Shown: positions 39,169 through 51,625, numbered from the stretch's first letter. The stretch is 64,000 bases of DNA from Pleurotus djamor (GCA_029747585.1 JAPEVF010000231.1:1-64000); one strand, 5' to 3'. Notes: generated by a model from the letters alone, not told the origin. Program-made: numbers and translations.

Positions 39169-41417
39169 ATGTCCAAGGAAAAGAGGATTGTCATCGTTGG
39201 TGCGGGGTGAGACAAACATGACACTTGCGCTTCGTGGTAGACTGATGTTACTTCATCCAGGATCAGCGGGTTGTCGTGCGCGATCAAGCTCAAGCGCCAA
39301 CTGGATTTTGATGCCTTCACGGCAAGTCCTTGACTTCACCGCGCTTTGCTGTCAGTGATTTACTGAAACCTAGGTCTTCGAAGAGGCTTCCGAAGTCGGA
39401 GGTACTTGGAGGGTAAGGGTATCCCAATTTCAGGACGAACGCTTGGCTCACATGGGTTCGGCGGAATGGGAATAGATGAACACATATCCTGTCCGTTACC
39501 AAGCATCTACGCAGACACGTTCTTTTACTGATCCTCTTCGTAGGGATGCTCCTCAGATTCCCCGATGCACTTCTATTCTCTCTCTTCTGACTTGAAGCCC
39601 GATTGGTCAAGCACCCACGGCTCGCAACCATGTATCCAAGAATACTGGATTTCGCTCACCAAGAAATACGGTTTATATTCAAATATCATTTTCAACACGC
39701 GCATCGAATCCGCGGCTTGGAATTCGGCAAAGAAATATTACGACATATTTGCTCGGAATATACTCACGGGGGAAAGGATTCATACTGTCGCAGAAATCTT
39801 TGTACCTGCTGTTGGATTACTCAACAACCCACATTACCCGAAGATTGATGGCCTCTCGAGCTTCCAAGGACAGGTTTTCCACTCTGCTCGCTGGAGGGCC
39901 GACGTAGATTTGAACAATAAGAGGGTAGCTGTCATTGGGAACGCGGCGTCTGCGTGCGTACCATGCCACCATTCCCCCCAGAGACGACCGCAGGCCTAAC
40001 GTTTCGCTGCAGAATGCAACTTGTACCCCCAGTAGCTGCAAGACCTGGGATTCATGTTACGCAATTTTGCCGAACGCCAAGTTGGATCCTACCTCCAGTG
40101 AGTGCGATCGAACCCATGACACTTCCGTGAACATGAGCTTATCTAGGCCTGTAGATTCGATCTGACTTTTCCTCGACGTGGAAATGGTCCTTCTCCCGTG
40201 CACCATTTCTCATGAAGTTGTACAGGATAAAGCTTTTCTTTGACGTAAGTTCGTCAGTGACGTTCACTGACATCCTGACTTGATGGAATCGTACAGGCAG
40301 AGCTGAGATATCTCGTCTTTATTAATCGCGTTGCACGCTGGATAGTAACGAAGGTATTTCCTTGGGTAAAAGCGTATCAGTATCATTGTCTTATCAGTAT
40401 CTAGGTAACTCAATGGTACATGCTGGCCTTGACTCCTCGTCGCTATCATGACAAAATCCTGCCCCATTACCGTATGACCTCCCCTTCACATCACACCCAC
40501 CCCAATTCTAACGGGAATAATAGGAATGGGATGTAAGCGAGTCCTGTTCGACAATGGGTACCTGGCTGCCCTGAATCGGCCGAACGTAGAGCTCGTTTGG
40601 GACGAGATTTCGCGACTGTCTAGTAGTGCTATCATCACAATACAAGGTCAAACATCTCGGTTATTCTCTTGCTTGTGTCCCTCTCTGATGAGAATTTTCG
40701 AAAGGCCAAGTCGTTCCCGTTGATGTGGTCGTTCTAGCCACTGGCTTTGACCCAGTTAGCTTTTCAATTTCTCCTACACACGGAGCTAATATTAACTACT
40801 CTACAGCAAGGCTTTCCCATCGATGTCAAAGGGGCCGATGGTCAAACTCTTCGAGAATACTACGACGCCCATGGTGCCCCAAGAGCGTATATGGGTTCTT
40901 GCATTCCTGGGTTCCCAAACCTATTTCTACTTGGTGGTCCTAATACCTTCGCTGGTCACACGTCAATCCTTTATGGCACCGAGTTGTCGGTATGTGTTCA
41001 TCTTCCTTTGGTGCTCCAACGCGGCTTACTCCACTGGCTTAGATTGACTACTGCATCGCCTTGATGCGTCGTATACTCGAGCACTCAGCAGCAACCGTTG
41101 AAGTGACCGCCGCAGCGACAGATGGTTACAACAAACGCATCCAGTCCATGGTGTCACGCTCTATCTTCAGTCATTGCTCCTCATGGTATCGCAAAGGGGG
41201 CAACGGCGTCAATGCAGTCATCTTCCCTGGCGGACAAATCCGCCGTTGGTGGTGGTTCCGCAAGCCAGTCTGGGCCCATTTCGTTGTAAAGAGCATGGAC
41301 GATCGGATTTATCCGCCTCCTCCAAACGCGCCGAGTTGGCATCATCAAACGTCATTTACTCTCCTTATCACCGGTCTGATTTTCTCTGGTATTGTTCTTC
41401 GCGCTCTGGCGCATTAG
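39169..41417 (+). CDS. Flavin monooxygenase, Baeyer-Villiger type
   Basis: Thirteen exons: 39169-39206, 39261-39321, 39374-39412, 39476-39490, 39544-39953, 40013-40097, 40155-40244, 40297-40353, 40405-40471, 40524-40646, 40705-40754, 40807-40989, 41043-41417; 1593 nt, 530 aa. FAD motif RIVIVGAGISGLSCAIKLK at residues 6-24. The class-B/BVMO fingerprint appears as FQGQVFHSARW, and VDVVVLATGFDP comes later. It inserts O into a ketone or hydroxylates, using NADPH and O2. Oddities: the second Rossmann motif is VAVIGNAASA, so the middle Gly of GxGxxS is Ala; intron 2 starts GC (GCAAGT); exon 4 is a 15-nt microexon needed to read TWRMNTYPGCSSD. The C-terminus has a hydrophobic helix (LLITGLIFSGIVLRALAH), suggesting membrane anchoring. 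It is divergent from the GMC oxidase. Confidence 0.92.
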
Positions 41418-42560
41418 TTTCTCCTTTGCGTTTCGATAATGGAAGAAAGGCGACCGTGAATGATGTCTGATCTCCATTGCATGCCTTAGTTCGTTCCTTT
41501 TACCCTTACATAGACCATTTACTTATTATGCACTGGAGTTGCGCATCTTCTACGAACTTTGATCCAAGCTCAAGCATCCCTCGGCGAGTCCCAATGAGGT
41601 CGATTCTTCCTCTTCCAATGGAGCTAAAACATATGAAGATGAAATTCGTCGACAACTGTGGGGAGTTAAGGAATTTTCCCAATGAGTAACAGACGCCGCT
41701 GATGGACACCATGTTAGGGACCATGCGGAAAGCGCGAGTCCTGGGGAAACTTCTCTACAAAGATGTCCCAGGACGATGAACAGATTTGAATGTTCCTATT
41801 GATCGGTGACTTGTCAAAGCAAAGGGATCAGTCTATCCAAGGAAGATCAGGAAAGGCGGCAGCGAGAACCAAACTGCCTACTGACCTAAAGATGGTTGCG
41901 CCACAGTAAGATCCTACCAGTAGCAATTAGGAGGTAAAGTACAAGTATATGAAGCTCGAGCATGTCACGATCGCAGAGCTGTTACAACGGCGCCGATGAT
42001 GGAGGAGGTGAGTAAGTCATAGCCCCGTTCATGCCCATTTGCGAGTATACGTATACCCCTTTGACGCCAGTCTCAGCGAATAATGTGAATAACGAGGGGA
42101 AGAAGCCAAGGTGGTTAGGTTCGTAAGTATGTCAGATCTGAGGCCGCAGTGAGACGCGTTTGGGGGGGGGGGGAATCCTGGTCTTCTGACTCCTGAATGC
42201 AGCTTGCCGTTACGTGTGATGCAGCTTCATCTGTTCCTACGTTTTGATCGCTCCTAATTACTGTTCATGAGGTCTTGCATGAGGCCACTGGGACGCGTAA
42301 GGAGATAAGAAATCAACGCTGTGAGAGCGGCGACGCCGCTTGTCCGGAGGTTACTTGTCCGAGATCTCCGCGGAATGACCCTGACTGAAAGGTTATTTGT
42401 GTGGCGAGGGTGGCCTTGTCGAGGGTGGAGGGTCAGACACGGCTGAGATGGACATCTACATGTTCATCATCATTAGAATTTACACCGGCGTACATGGTGT
42501 ACATACAAACAGAAATAATAAATAGAAGAAAAACCGTCCATCACAAGAGAAAAAGAATCG
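41418..42560. other. Gene-free stretch with a G12 run
   Basis: No gene supported. A 12-base G homopolymer lies at 42162-42173. Confidence 0.45.
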
Positions 42561-44273
42561 TTAAACAAGGTCTAAAGTTGATTTGGCGTCCGCGACTGTT
42601 CCCTGTTTGTTCTGTAGTCACAAATATGAATCAGGCTATGCGGAATGACATAGGCGATGGGACGCTTACCTTCGAAATTGTATCAAGCTCATGATCGCTG
42701 ATGGTATCCCGTTGTACCACAGTAGTATGGATACTTATAGCACCAGCTGATTTGCCCACGCGAGTCGTATCGGCGGATCGAGTCATGTCGGACCAAAGGG
42801 CAGATCGAGTATTACTCTGGGTGACATTCACGTATCCACCTTGTCGGGCTGAGAAGATGGCGCGTGCATTCAGCGATGCAAGAAGAACATTCGAGTACCT
42901 GAAGGCATTCAAAGGAAAAAAAAGGAACACACGATATGTCAGTCAAGATGCTTCTCCCGTGTCGCAAACAGTTACAATGCTTACAATCTGCCCAATGTCA
43001 AGAAGCTGCATCAAAGGAACCGGGTTATCAGTGTGGGTCTACACAAGAAGGGGGAAGAGTACACGCACAAGATGAAGTGGAAACTATTTTCCGACATCGT
43101 GCGCCAGAGTATCAATTCAATGATGGCTCCAATTGTGGTCACGAAGCCGGTCTCGACGGTGAACTTAATCACCTGGTTCAAAGATGCACTCGATCGACTG
43201 AACGATGTTCGCGCACTGGCCCGCGCAAGCTACGGAGGGTCATCCATCAACAAAATGTATGTGTGATCACCAACAATGATTAGCGTACGATGGTGATCAT
43301 TGCCGCCGATATGAGGACATCACAAACAGCACTGCTTACAAGCCATAACTTAAAGGGACAATGTCAATCGAAAAGTAAGGGTCGGGATGAAACGCCACCT
43401 ACGTCGACGAAGTCACCAAGGGATAGCAAGGCCAATATTGAGTTGTTGTTTTTAATGACCTGCGCAGCGGAATGAGCAAGGGCACGGTGAGAAGGCGGGC
43501 ATTGACGTACCATAGCGTCGTAATACGTCGCAGCAGATAATTGCAGCAAGGAGACCTAGATACATAGGTGAGACACGGAGCGAACGGTCTGATGGGATAC
43601 TGACCAGAACAATGGGGACGGAAACCCAGAGCTTCTTAGACAGCCGCCAAATCCTCCAGGCGAAGAAGATTTGGACGATGGACGCGACTGAAGACATGAT
43701 TATGAGCACCAGGCATCGACATCTAGGTGACTAACTTACCGAGGGCATTGGTGATTGGCAGAGGATCCCATGACCAGTCGATGGTATACAAGGTTTGTAC
43801 GTCTCCCCAGTTCGCACCAAAGTTGTTCCAAGCAGCAATGGCGGTAAAGAGCGTGAACATGGTTTCAAGGAAGAAGACGGTCCAAACTATGGAAGAGGTT
43901 TGAGGAACTACGGCAAGGAGGGGAGCGTAGTGGCATACCGAGCGCCTTCATCCAGACACCATCCTTTGAGAAGTGGGTGGTGTAGACGGCTGGAGCAGAA
44001 GTCAGCGATCGCACGCAAAGCGAAGACGGATAAAGCGAGCTAACACATCTGGACGATGAGCATGCCGTACAGTCCACAGCCGAACATGTAGCCCAAGGCC
44101 TAGTCGGAGATACGTGTCGGCTAAGCAAGACATTGGGCGCGATATCGGTGCATCCGGACTTACCAAGGGCCCTGTGCTAGTGTCGGGGTCGATGTTAGCG
44201 ATCGTCTGGGGTACAGGGATGAGACTCACAAGAAGGGGATGCTAGGGATTCCAGGAGCCTGTGGAGGAGCCAT
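42561..44273 (-). CDS. DUF6534-type multi-pass membrane protein, copy B
   Basis: Start 44273 (MAPPQAPGIPSIPF). The first intron splits before TGPL in phase 2. Exons then give ALGYMFGCGLYGMLIVQM, a loop TTHFSKDGVWMKALG, FTLFTAIAAWNNFGANWGDV, WSWDPLPITNALG, IVQIFFAWRIWRLSKKLW and VIKNNNSILALL. They end with the family signature YSNVLLASLNARAIFSARQGG and a polar tail with many Ser/Thr. I infer a last short exon after the donor at about 42654 (GTAAGC...CTACAG), encoding NKQGTVADAKSTLDLV and ending at 42561, by analogy with copy C. Without it the frame stops at 42631. Function unknown. Very close to copy C, which lies head to head 2.1 kb away, so the pair is an inverted duplication. Confidence 0.8.
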
Positions 44274-46382
44274 TGCAAGTGAGGAGGTATGACCAAGGAC
44301 AGAGAGACGGACGGAGTTTTCGCGCAATTAACTTATAGCCTCCTGGTTTGGCGGCAGGCAGTGCATGCCCCCCAGTTTCCAATTGGTACAAACTAGTTTG
44401 ATGGCTCCAGCTGAATAGACAGAGCGTCTCAGTGATGGTGCACCTGACTTGGCAAATTCCCGCAAATCGATCAGAGTGTGTAGATACATCTGGGGACTAT
44501 TTTGGTCAGTTTCGTGAGACAAAGAAGCCATTCGGCGGAGTGAAAAACTTCACAATGTAGTTATTCCTGGGCCTGGTCCGCAACGGGTGTGACGGTGAGT
44601 GATAGATACGTCCGGGAGCTCTGGCGGCAGACGTTGATGTCGCAGTAGTGTGGGGCATACGAGCCATCTAAGGGAGACATGCTGAGCTCGACATGGGATT
44701 GACATTCAAACACTGTAGAGGTGGTGGAAATGATGCTTACCCTTCAAGCAACCATGCGGGTCTAAAGTTTCACCACGTCCAAGTCTTATTATCAGCAGGA
44801 TACGAGATACGGGACCGGTGAGAAATTCGATCCGCACATAGGACAAGGAATGCAAAAANCTCGAGCATAATGTGGGAGCGCTGAAGAACTTCATTTGGCA
44901 GGACACAAGCAGGTTCGAGTTGACGAGAACCGAAATCAACCCCACGCGTCATATCGTAGCCATCCTCGAGCCGCACACCTATTCCCCGTCTGCCCTGTCC
45001 TCCTTCATGCCATAATGAACTCGAAGTCGTCGCTGGCGATTGCGTAAAGGTTGTTCATCCCCTCTAAGCACGGATATAGCTCTCTCGAGCCTTGGTAATT
45101 CCCCAAGTTTCAGACGTGGAAGATGCCCGCAGCCAATTACATAACACTACAACGGCCACGAGCGGTGTTTGGGTTCAATTTGGGCTATGGGCTGGGTAAT
45201 CCGCTAAGTCCCAGCACATAATTAGGAATGCTGATGGTCTCTCTTGCCGATGATGCGAAGACATCGCATGTCATGGGGGATGGATTGGAGGCAAGATGGT
45301 GTTGAGGCGAGGAATGCACAACTTAAACAACCTGGACGGGACCCTGGCCATCTCACTGTCCTTGTCCACGTGATAATATAGGAGATTTTCAGGAGTTACG
45401 GAAACTCAGGCTTCTCCCAAGCGAGGATAGGAAGGATACTTATACTAGTTACATGCACTCGGGCAAACACCAACCATCCAAAAGCGATATGGATATCATC
45501 GAGCTTTGAGAAGACTGAGGCCAAGACCTCGACGGCAACTACCGGACATGGGCTCACGCTTTCGCATCAAGTATTCTTTTGGTATCCTTCCAGCCTTCCA
45601 CCCAGAATGCATACATATGTACTTGCTTTGACAACCGAAGCGAAGTGAGCTCCCGCCTCTGCATCTGCACCAGGGACCTTTCTCTCAGTGATATCTCTCG
45701 TCGACTTTACTGTGCCCGCAAAGAAACCTTGTGTTCAGACCTCGCGTACCTCTTGATTCAAAGTCGCCTACCACAAGCATCAGAAAGTGATAGCTATGGA
45801 AGAAAATTGGTGCGTCCCCTTACCAGATATCCACGTGTTTACCGTGTCTGACACAAGAAAACGATCATTGCTATTCCAGTCTTCCGAACACACCGTAGAG
45901 GTTAACTTGCAGCGCACCGCCCTTTCCATCGACGCAGATTGTATTTGATACAACGACTTTGTCTCCGTCTCGGGTGTCCTCGTCTACCGCGATCTGCTCC
46001 AGGTGTTCGTTTGGATAGTTTTGGACCCACTAGGAGCAGCGTCGATCTTTCTGGGATCATTGACATTTCCCATGCCCCTGCCAGCGGATCACTGTCCTCT
46101 TTCTGCAACTGTGGTATGTTCAGCTCTCAAGCCCACTTTGCCCCGGTTCCCGGACTCCCAGCTTGCTCCGTTTGAGGACCTATGCAGGCGGTTCCACGCG
46201 GCCCACCAGTAATCCGCATTTGAACAAAAGTTCCGTAGGTCTTGGTGCTGTTTGAAGTATAACCGAACGAATGAGATCGATATGTCACGAATGGTTGGCG
46301 GCGGTTACAAAGAATATAAGTCGCTAGTGTTCTGTCTCCCCTCTCTGCCCTCCTTCTCCTTGTCGATTTCTCGTCCTTTCCG
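44274..46382. other. 2.1-kb shared upstream region of DUF6534 copies B and C
   Basis: No supported gene. One N at 44859. Several frames below 100 codons, none with recognisable motifs. Confidence 0.45.
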
Positions 46383-48098
46383 ATGCCGCCTGTTCATGTC
46401 CCCGGGATCGAGAGCGTACCTTATTTGTAGGTCCATTGCTTACGGGTTGACCGACAAAGCTGATTGTCCGTGATTTTCTGTACAGCACGGGCCCACTGGT
46501 TCGTCATGCAGTGACTTTGTTTCAGGGTTGAATTTAATGGTGTGCTCGTAGGCGTTGGGGTACATGTTTGGATGTGGACTGTATGGCATGCTCATAGTCC
46601 AAACGTGTGAGTTGGCCGACGGTCAATACGCGCCTTGTCCACTGATAAATCTCTCCAAGCCGTCTACGTCACCCACTTTCCAAAAGATAATCCATGGGTA
46701 AAGCTACTAGGTGTGTTTCGCATCGTTCGCGCCAGTCATTGAGTTACTAATCTAATCGTAGTATGGAGCGTCTTCGTACTTGAGAGCGCATTCACTCTCT
46801 TCACCGCCATCGCCGCTTGGAACAATTTTGGGGCGAATTGGGGCGATGTGGATACCCTCCTTTTCATCGACTGGTCTTGGGACCCACTACCCATCTTGAA
46901 TGCTCTAGGTGGGTTCATTGACTCTGCTGACTTGCACGCTCCTCACTTTGATGCTAGTCGCCTCAATTGTGCAGATATTCTTTGCGTGGAGAATATATCG
47001 ACTATCCCAAAAACTCTGGATATCCGTTCCGATCGCTTTGGTGTGTTGTTCTTCTAGCGTCCTGTGACTATAGTTAGAGATGACCATGCCTACGCCACCA
47101 GGTGTCGCTCTTACAGCTAGCTGCTTCGACGTACTATGATGCTATCGTACGTATTCCATCCTTCTGTCCCCGCTAACCGCTCGTTCACGGAGCTACCCCA
47201 GGTTATCAAGAATCATAATTCAATACTTGCGCTTCTCTCGCACTCCCAATTTGTTGATGTAAGCGATCCACTGATAATTCCTCTGTCTTGTCTACTCACC
47301 TGATGACTCATTAGCTTTGGCTAATCAGCAGCGCTGTCTGTGACGTCCTTATCTCAGCGGCCATGATCACAATTGTGCGTACCATCTCAGCTCCATGCAG
47401 ACCCTGTCTCACCGCACCTTTCCACGATGCGTAGCTTGCTCGGGCTAGCTTCAAATCGGCTTTCCGCCGATCTAGCTCCTCGTTGAATCAAATCATTAAA
47501 TTTACCATTGAAACGGGTTTCGTGACTACCATCGGCGCTATAATCGAGTTGGTGTTATGGCGCACCATGCCCACCAATAGCTTTCACTTTATCTTGTGAG
47601 CTTAAGGCCCATCTTTCCTCGGCGTTTCGCCTACTGACTATCACCGTTGATGCCATGCGCCGCTAGCTTTTTGACACTGGGAAGATTGTGCGTCCCATCA
47701 AAAGCGTCGTCTTATGTCCTGATTGCTGATGGTTTTCGTTTTCTTCATTGATCCGACGTGGAACAATGTCAATGCAGATACTCCAACGTGCTCTTGGCGT
47801 CCCTCAATTCGCGAGCGATCTTCTCTGCACGCCATGGAGGATATATGGATGTCAGTCGCTTCAACGCCAGATCGGCTTTGTGGTCAGATGTGACCGGATC
47901 AGGCAATGTTCCCATGAGCAAGTCGACGGGGATAACCATTGAAACATCCAAAATTGTGCATGAAGATACCGAACTGGATATCGTTGCGCGCGTACGTGGT
48001 TTCTCTCATCCTTTGATGTGCTACTCTTAATGAGTCGTGCGTTCACCTCTTAGCATGGTCAGACGGACTCATTTTCGCAGAAGCCGCCTCAACTGTAG
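46383..48098 (+). CDS. DUF6534-type multi-pass membrane protein, copy C
   Basis: Start 46383 (MPPVHVPGIESVPYF). A tiny exon carries TGPL, flanked by introns, then ALGYMFGCGLYGMLIVQT, FTLFTAIAAWNNFGANWGDV and WSWDPLPILNALG. Further exons read QIFFAWRIYRLSQKLW, VIKNHNSILALLSHSQFVD, LWLISSAVCDVLISAAMI, IIKFTIETGFVTTIGAIIEL and the signature YSNVLLASLNSRAIFSARHGG. The last exon, after a GTACGT...TTAG intron, gives HGQTDSFSQKPPQL and the stop at 48096-48098. Block by block it matches copy B; both the AAWNNFGANWGDV and GLYGMLIVQ segments are identical. Exon borders in the middle are approximate. Function unknown. Confidence 0.82.
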
Positions 48099-48396
48099 TT
48101 TTACGATTTTTCATGTTTGTCGATGTATGTAGATGGCTTTTATTGGGGACTTATATCTTGTATGCACAAGGCTGTACTTAACTCACACTTATTTCATTAT
48201 CATTATCGAACGCCCCCCTTGGGGTCCGCAGCTCTTTGAACGATGTGGACCGTGGTGGGTCGTGCGCGTGAGCCGTGACCAAGTCCGATGTAGAATATAG
48301 GAGATAGGGCATCTGGCATCATGTGAACATTGGGCGCTAAGCAAGATCACTTTGGGCGACGCGTCGCCCACCTGTCCCTTCGTTGAAGTTCGTACG

Positions 48397-49427
48397 ATGG
48401 CATCTGTTTTCTCCTCGCCTGGATTCAACTTTTCGAATGAAATCAGGTACGATTCCAATACAATCTTACTTGAAAGGATGCCACTCAATGCTCTCAAATG
48501 TCTGTAGAAATAATTTCTTGTCCGACAAGGGCGTTCGTCTCCCTAAAGCAACGAGTACTGGCACAACAATTGTTGGATGTCTATTCAAGGATGGGATAGT
48601 GCTAGGAGCAGATACGCGTGCCACTGAGGGCGATATCGTTGCCGACAAGAATTGCGAGAAGGTCTGTTCAGAACCAAAGTTCAAGGTCCAGATGCTGATA
48701 CCGAATAGATCCACTTTATCTCTGAATCCATTCGGTGCTGTGGTGCTGGAACGGCAGCAGACACGGAATTCACGACTGCGCTCATCTCATCAAACATCGA
48801 GCTCCATGCTTTGACGACGGGTCGTAAACCTCGCGTGGTTACTGCAATGACGATGCTCAAGCAGATGCTCTTCCGGTGCGACACCCTTTGGATCCCACAT
48901 GCGTAGTTTTATCTTGATATCTTGTTTCTCTAGATACCAGGGTCATATTGGAGCTGCTCTAGTCCTCGGAGGTGTTGACAGCACGGGAGCCCACCTATTC
49001 ACAATTCACCCCCACGGCTCGACAGACAAACTCCCTTACGTGACGATGGGCTCGGGTAGTTTGGCTGCCATGGCCGTATTTGAAAGCGACTGGAGGCCCG
49101 ATATGTCGGTGAGTTGCATCGTCATGGCTGGCGCATCAACCGCTTATATATCTGTAGCGCGATGAAGCGCTTGCCTTGGTAACTGCCGCCATCTCTGCTG
49201 GTATCTTCAACGATCTTGGCTCGGGTTCGAACGTTGATGCGTGTATCATCACCAAAGACCACACCGAGATGCTGAGGAACTACGTGAAACCCAACGAACG
49301 TGTCGAAAAGGAATTGAGATACGTTTTCAGACGAGGAACCACTGCTTACAAGAAGGAAAGTGTGAGGGACCTCATCGTCACTGAGGAGATCAGACCTGTC
49401 GGAGGAGACGCTATGGATACATCATAA
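48397..49427 (+). CDS. PUP1: 20S proteasome subunit beta type-7 (beta-2, trypsin-like)
   Basis: Exons 48397-48446, 48508-48661, 48709-48875, 48934-49108 and 49158-49427; 816 nt, 271 aa, in frame. It is made as a precursor. The propeptide ([20 protein letters not shown]...) is cut before the catalytic Thr in [20 protein letters not shown]; Asp and Lys of the site lie in [31 protein letters not shown] is the conserved beta-subunit segment. The C-terminal arm, which clasps beta-3 in the ring, is visible ([14 protein letters not shown], then VTEEIRPV). Beta-2 cleaves after basic residues in the nuclear and cytosolic 26S proteasome. Length is usual for the family. Single-copy housekeeping gene, so a good anchor for local base composition. 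Confidence 0.96.
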
Positions 49428-49808
49428 ATTTTGTAAATATTCTGTAGTACTATGATCAGCCTCGCTTCTTCACCCTCAAGCTCAAGCGTTGGTCGTAAAT
49501 AAATAAAAGTTTTCTGATACTTAGGCTCGATTCCAGCCGTTCTGGTAAGTTTTGGGGGAAAGAGAAAATAATGGGGGATATCTATTCCGAGTATTATTAT
49601 TTTCCTCCTCCTCTTTGCCCACGCAAACGAGGAACTAGATACCAACTACGGCTGGGATCGAGTCTAATACTTACTTACGTAGCAATTGTTAACTCAAAGG
49701 TTTAAGAGGAGTTATTCTCACGATCTACCAGCGGATGACATAGCATCAGTAGAAGGTGGTTTTATAGTTACTCCTTTTCCCTCATCTTCCCATGTCATTA
49801 GTCTCGCA
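49428..49808. other. Intergenic between proteasome beta-2 and coiled-coil gene
   Basis: No separate gene seen; UTRs of the two neighbours probably fill it. Confidence 0.4.
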
Positions 49809-51625
49809 ATGAGCTCGGCCGCTCCTTCACCATCATCGTCGACGACGCTGGCGTCGACTTCACAATCATTTAAGGTCAAACATCTCAGTTTGTCCCCAAC
49901 CACAACTTCCCCGCCTCCGGCGATTTCTCGAAAAACGCGTCCGCCTTCAATCAATGTCTCGAACAAACGATGTCCTGCTCGTCGACAGTCTTCAATATCG
50001 TATATCGTCAGCCCGCCTTTGACTTCCAGTTCGATGCCACAAACTTGTGGTCCAGATTGGACCGACCGTCCGAGATATGTCGATGCAGAGACTAAACTTT
50101 CGCGGAGCAGCTCTACCGGTGGTACGAATATATTGAAAGGTGGAATAAAGAGGGCATCGAGATCAGGACTGGGGCTGAACAATGTCGTTGAGTCCACAGG
50201 AGAATCATCGTCCCCTCGCCCTAGACCGCCATCGACCCCAGTTGACAAGTTAGTGTCCTGGGTTTGAGGTCTCGATTGTTATGTTCTGATGCTGAGATGA
50301 TTTTAGGCACTCCGAACTTTTACACGTTATTGCGCAGAAGGAGTCGGTTTGCTTGGAGTTGCGGTCTCAGCTAGCTACTCACGAAGCAGAGTTACTGCAA
50401 CGTATGTGTCCTCACATCTTTCCTAGTTTTCTAACCTACCTCGCCTCTTAGTAAAACGCAAATGGGAGGTGATAGTGTCTCGCGGGCTCAATGTGCCCCG
50501 GCCTAGTGAAGTTGACCGTGGCCACACTTCTTCGAATAGCCAGAACGCCGGCACGACGGTTGTTCTGGAGGGGATCAAGGAGGGTGTTCAAGGAGTTGGA
50601 AGACTTTTCCTAGGGCAAGGAGGGGCGGCATCACCATCGCCATCGCCATCTCCGCTAACCAAGCCTCGGCTACGACCAGAGCGAAAAACATCGACATTTG
50701 AATCCCCGTCATCTCGTTTATCCCAGTCATCCAATCTTTCGACGTCCTCCACTGCCAGCTCTAGCTCTGGCGTAGGAACCGTCAGCACGAAGCGCACGAG
50801 CCTATCTTCCTGTTCTAGTGCAGACGATGCAGGGGCGGAAATCGCTGTTGTCTTGCAGGACACTGGTGCAACACCTATCATGAGCCCGAGTCCAGTTTTT
50901 AGGCAACCCTTGCCACGAGACGAAGCAACTGATGCCTTCCAGAATGCTTCTCCGGCCTTCAGCGCAAAGACTTTACGAAGGCGATCCGGAGGCATGGTTG
51001 TCTCCCTTGAGTCACCTTTATTACTCCCTTCCTCCACAGAGCCACATTCTGCTACCAGTCACGACGCGGAAGATCACCCTTCTTCTAAAGCATTGAAAAC
51101 AACTTCCCCACTCGCTCCTCCTGCCATACCTGGCTTGGGTTCTCTTGCAAACGTTGGGATGAATACAATTGGGTTTGGAAAGAAATGGGAAGCAGGGTAT
51201 GTCTTTTCTGTTCCCCATGAGTTCATGTGACCCACCACCCGTCCTTTAGGATCGTCAAAAGCCAGAAACGTGCTTCTCTGTTTTTGTCTGACATCGTGTC
51301 TGCCCTCTCTGCCCCCTCGCCCACGACCCCTTCTTTGTCGGTCAACTCCGCCCCCTCCCCAGCCTCGTCCACATCGCCTTACACGCCAGCGAAACCGTCA
51401 TCTCTCTCCCAACAACCCTCTTCGGGCTCCCTTCTTGATGACTCAGATGATGATACTATATCAGCCCTCAACTTCGGTGGGATCATGGTCCCTGACAAAG
51501 CTCAGTCCAATACGACCATCCAATCATCTCCAGTGTTTTCAGGATCGACGCTCACGCGACGATCAAGTAGGAAGAGCACCGGTAGCGCGAAAGCCGTCTT
51601 GGCCGACGACGAATGGAACTGGTAG
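49809..51625 (+). CDS. Ser/Thr/Pro-rich protein with short coiled coil (DUF4048-like)
   Basis: Exons 49809-50248, 50307-50401, 50452-51196 and 51250-51625; 1656 nt, 551 aa. Most of the chain is low-complexity Ser/Pro/Thr with Arg, likely disordered and phosphorylated. A well-formed helix spans the exon 1-3 junctions: HSELLHVIAQKESVCLELR, QLATHEAELLQ and LKRKWEVIVSRG. This resembles the conserved part of fungal DUF4048 proteins, but I give the family name with caution. Later features are an SPSPSPSP run near 50630-50650 (a catcgc microrepeat), a Gly-rich helix-like segment (GLGSLANVGMNTIGFGKKW), the conserved KSQKRASLFLSDI and an acidic end (LADDEWNW). An in-frame upstream extension lacks ATG, so the first ATG is used. 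Function unknown. Confidence 0.75.

Noticed and set aside
49718..50248. 176-codon minus-strand frame
   Set aside because: Antisense shadow of the first exon of the Ser/Pro-rich gene, whose plus-strand exons join in phase over 551 residues.
50630..50652. CRISPR-like or regulatory microrepeat (catcgc units)
   Set aside because: Coding microrepeat giving an SPSPSPSP run; far too short and not spaced.
50588..51037. 149-codon minus-strand frame
   Set aside because: Also antisense to the same Ser/Pro-rich exon; low-complexity codons make the reverse strand open by chance.
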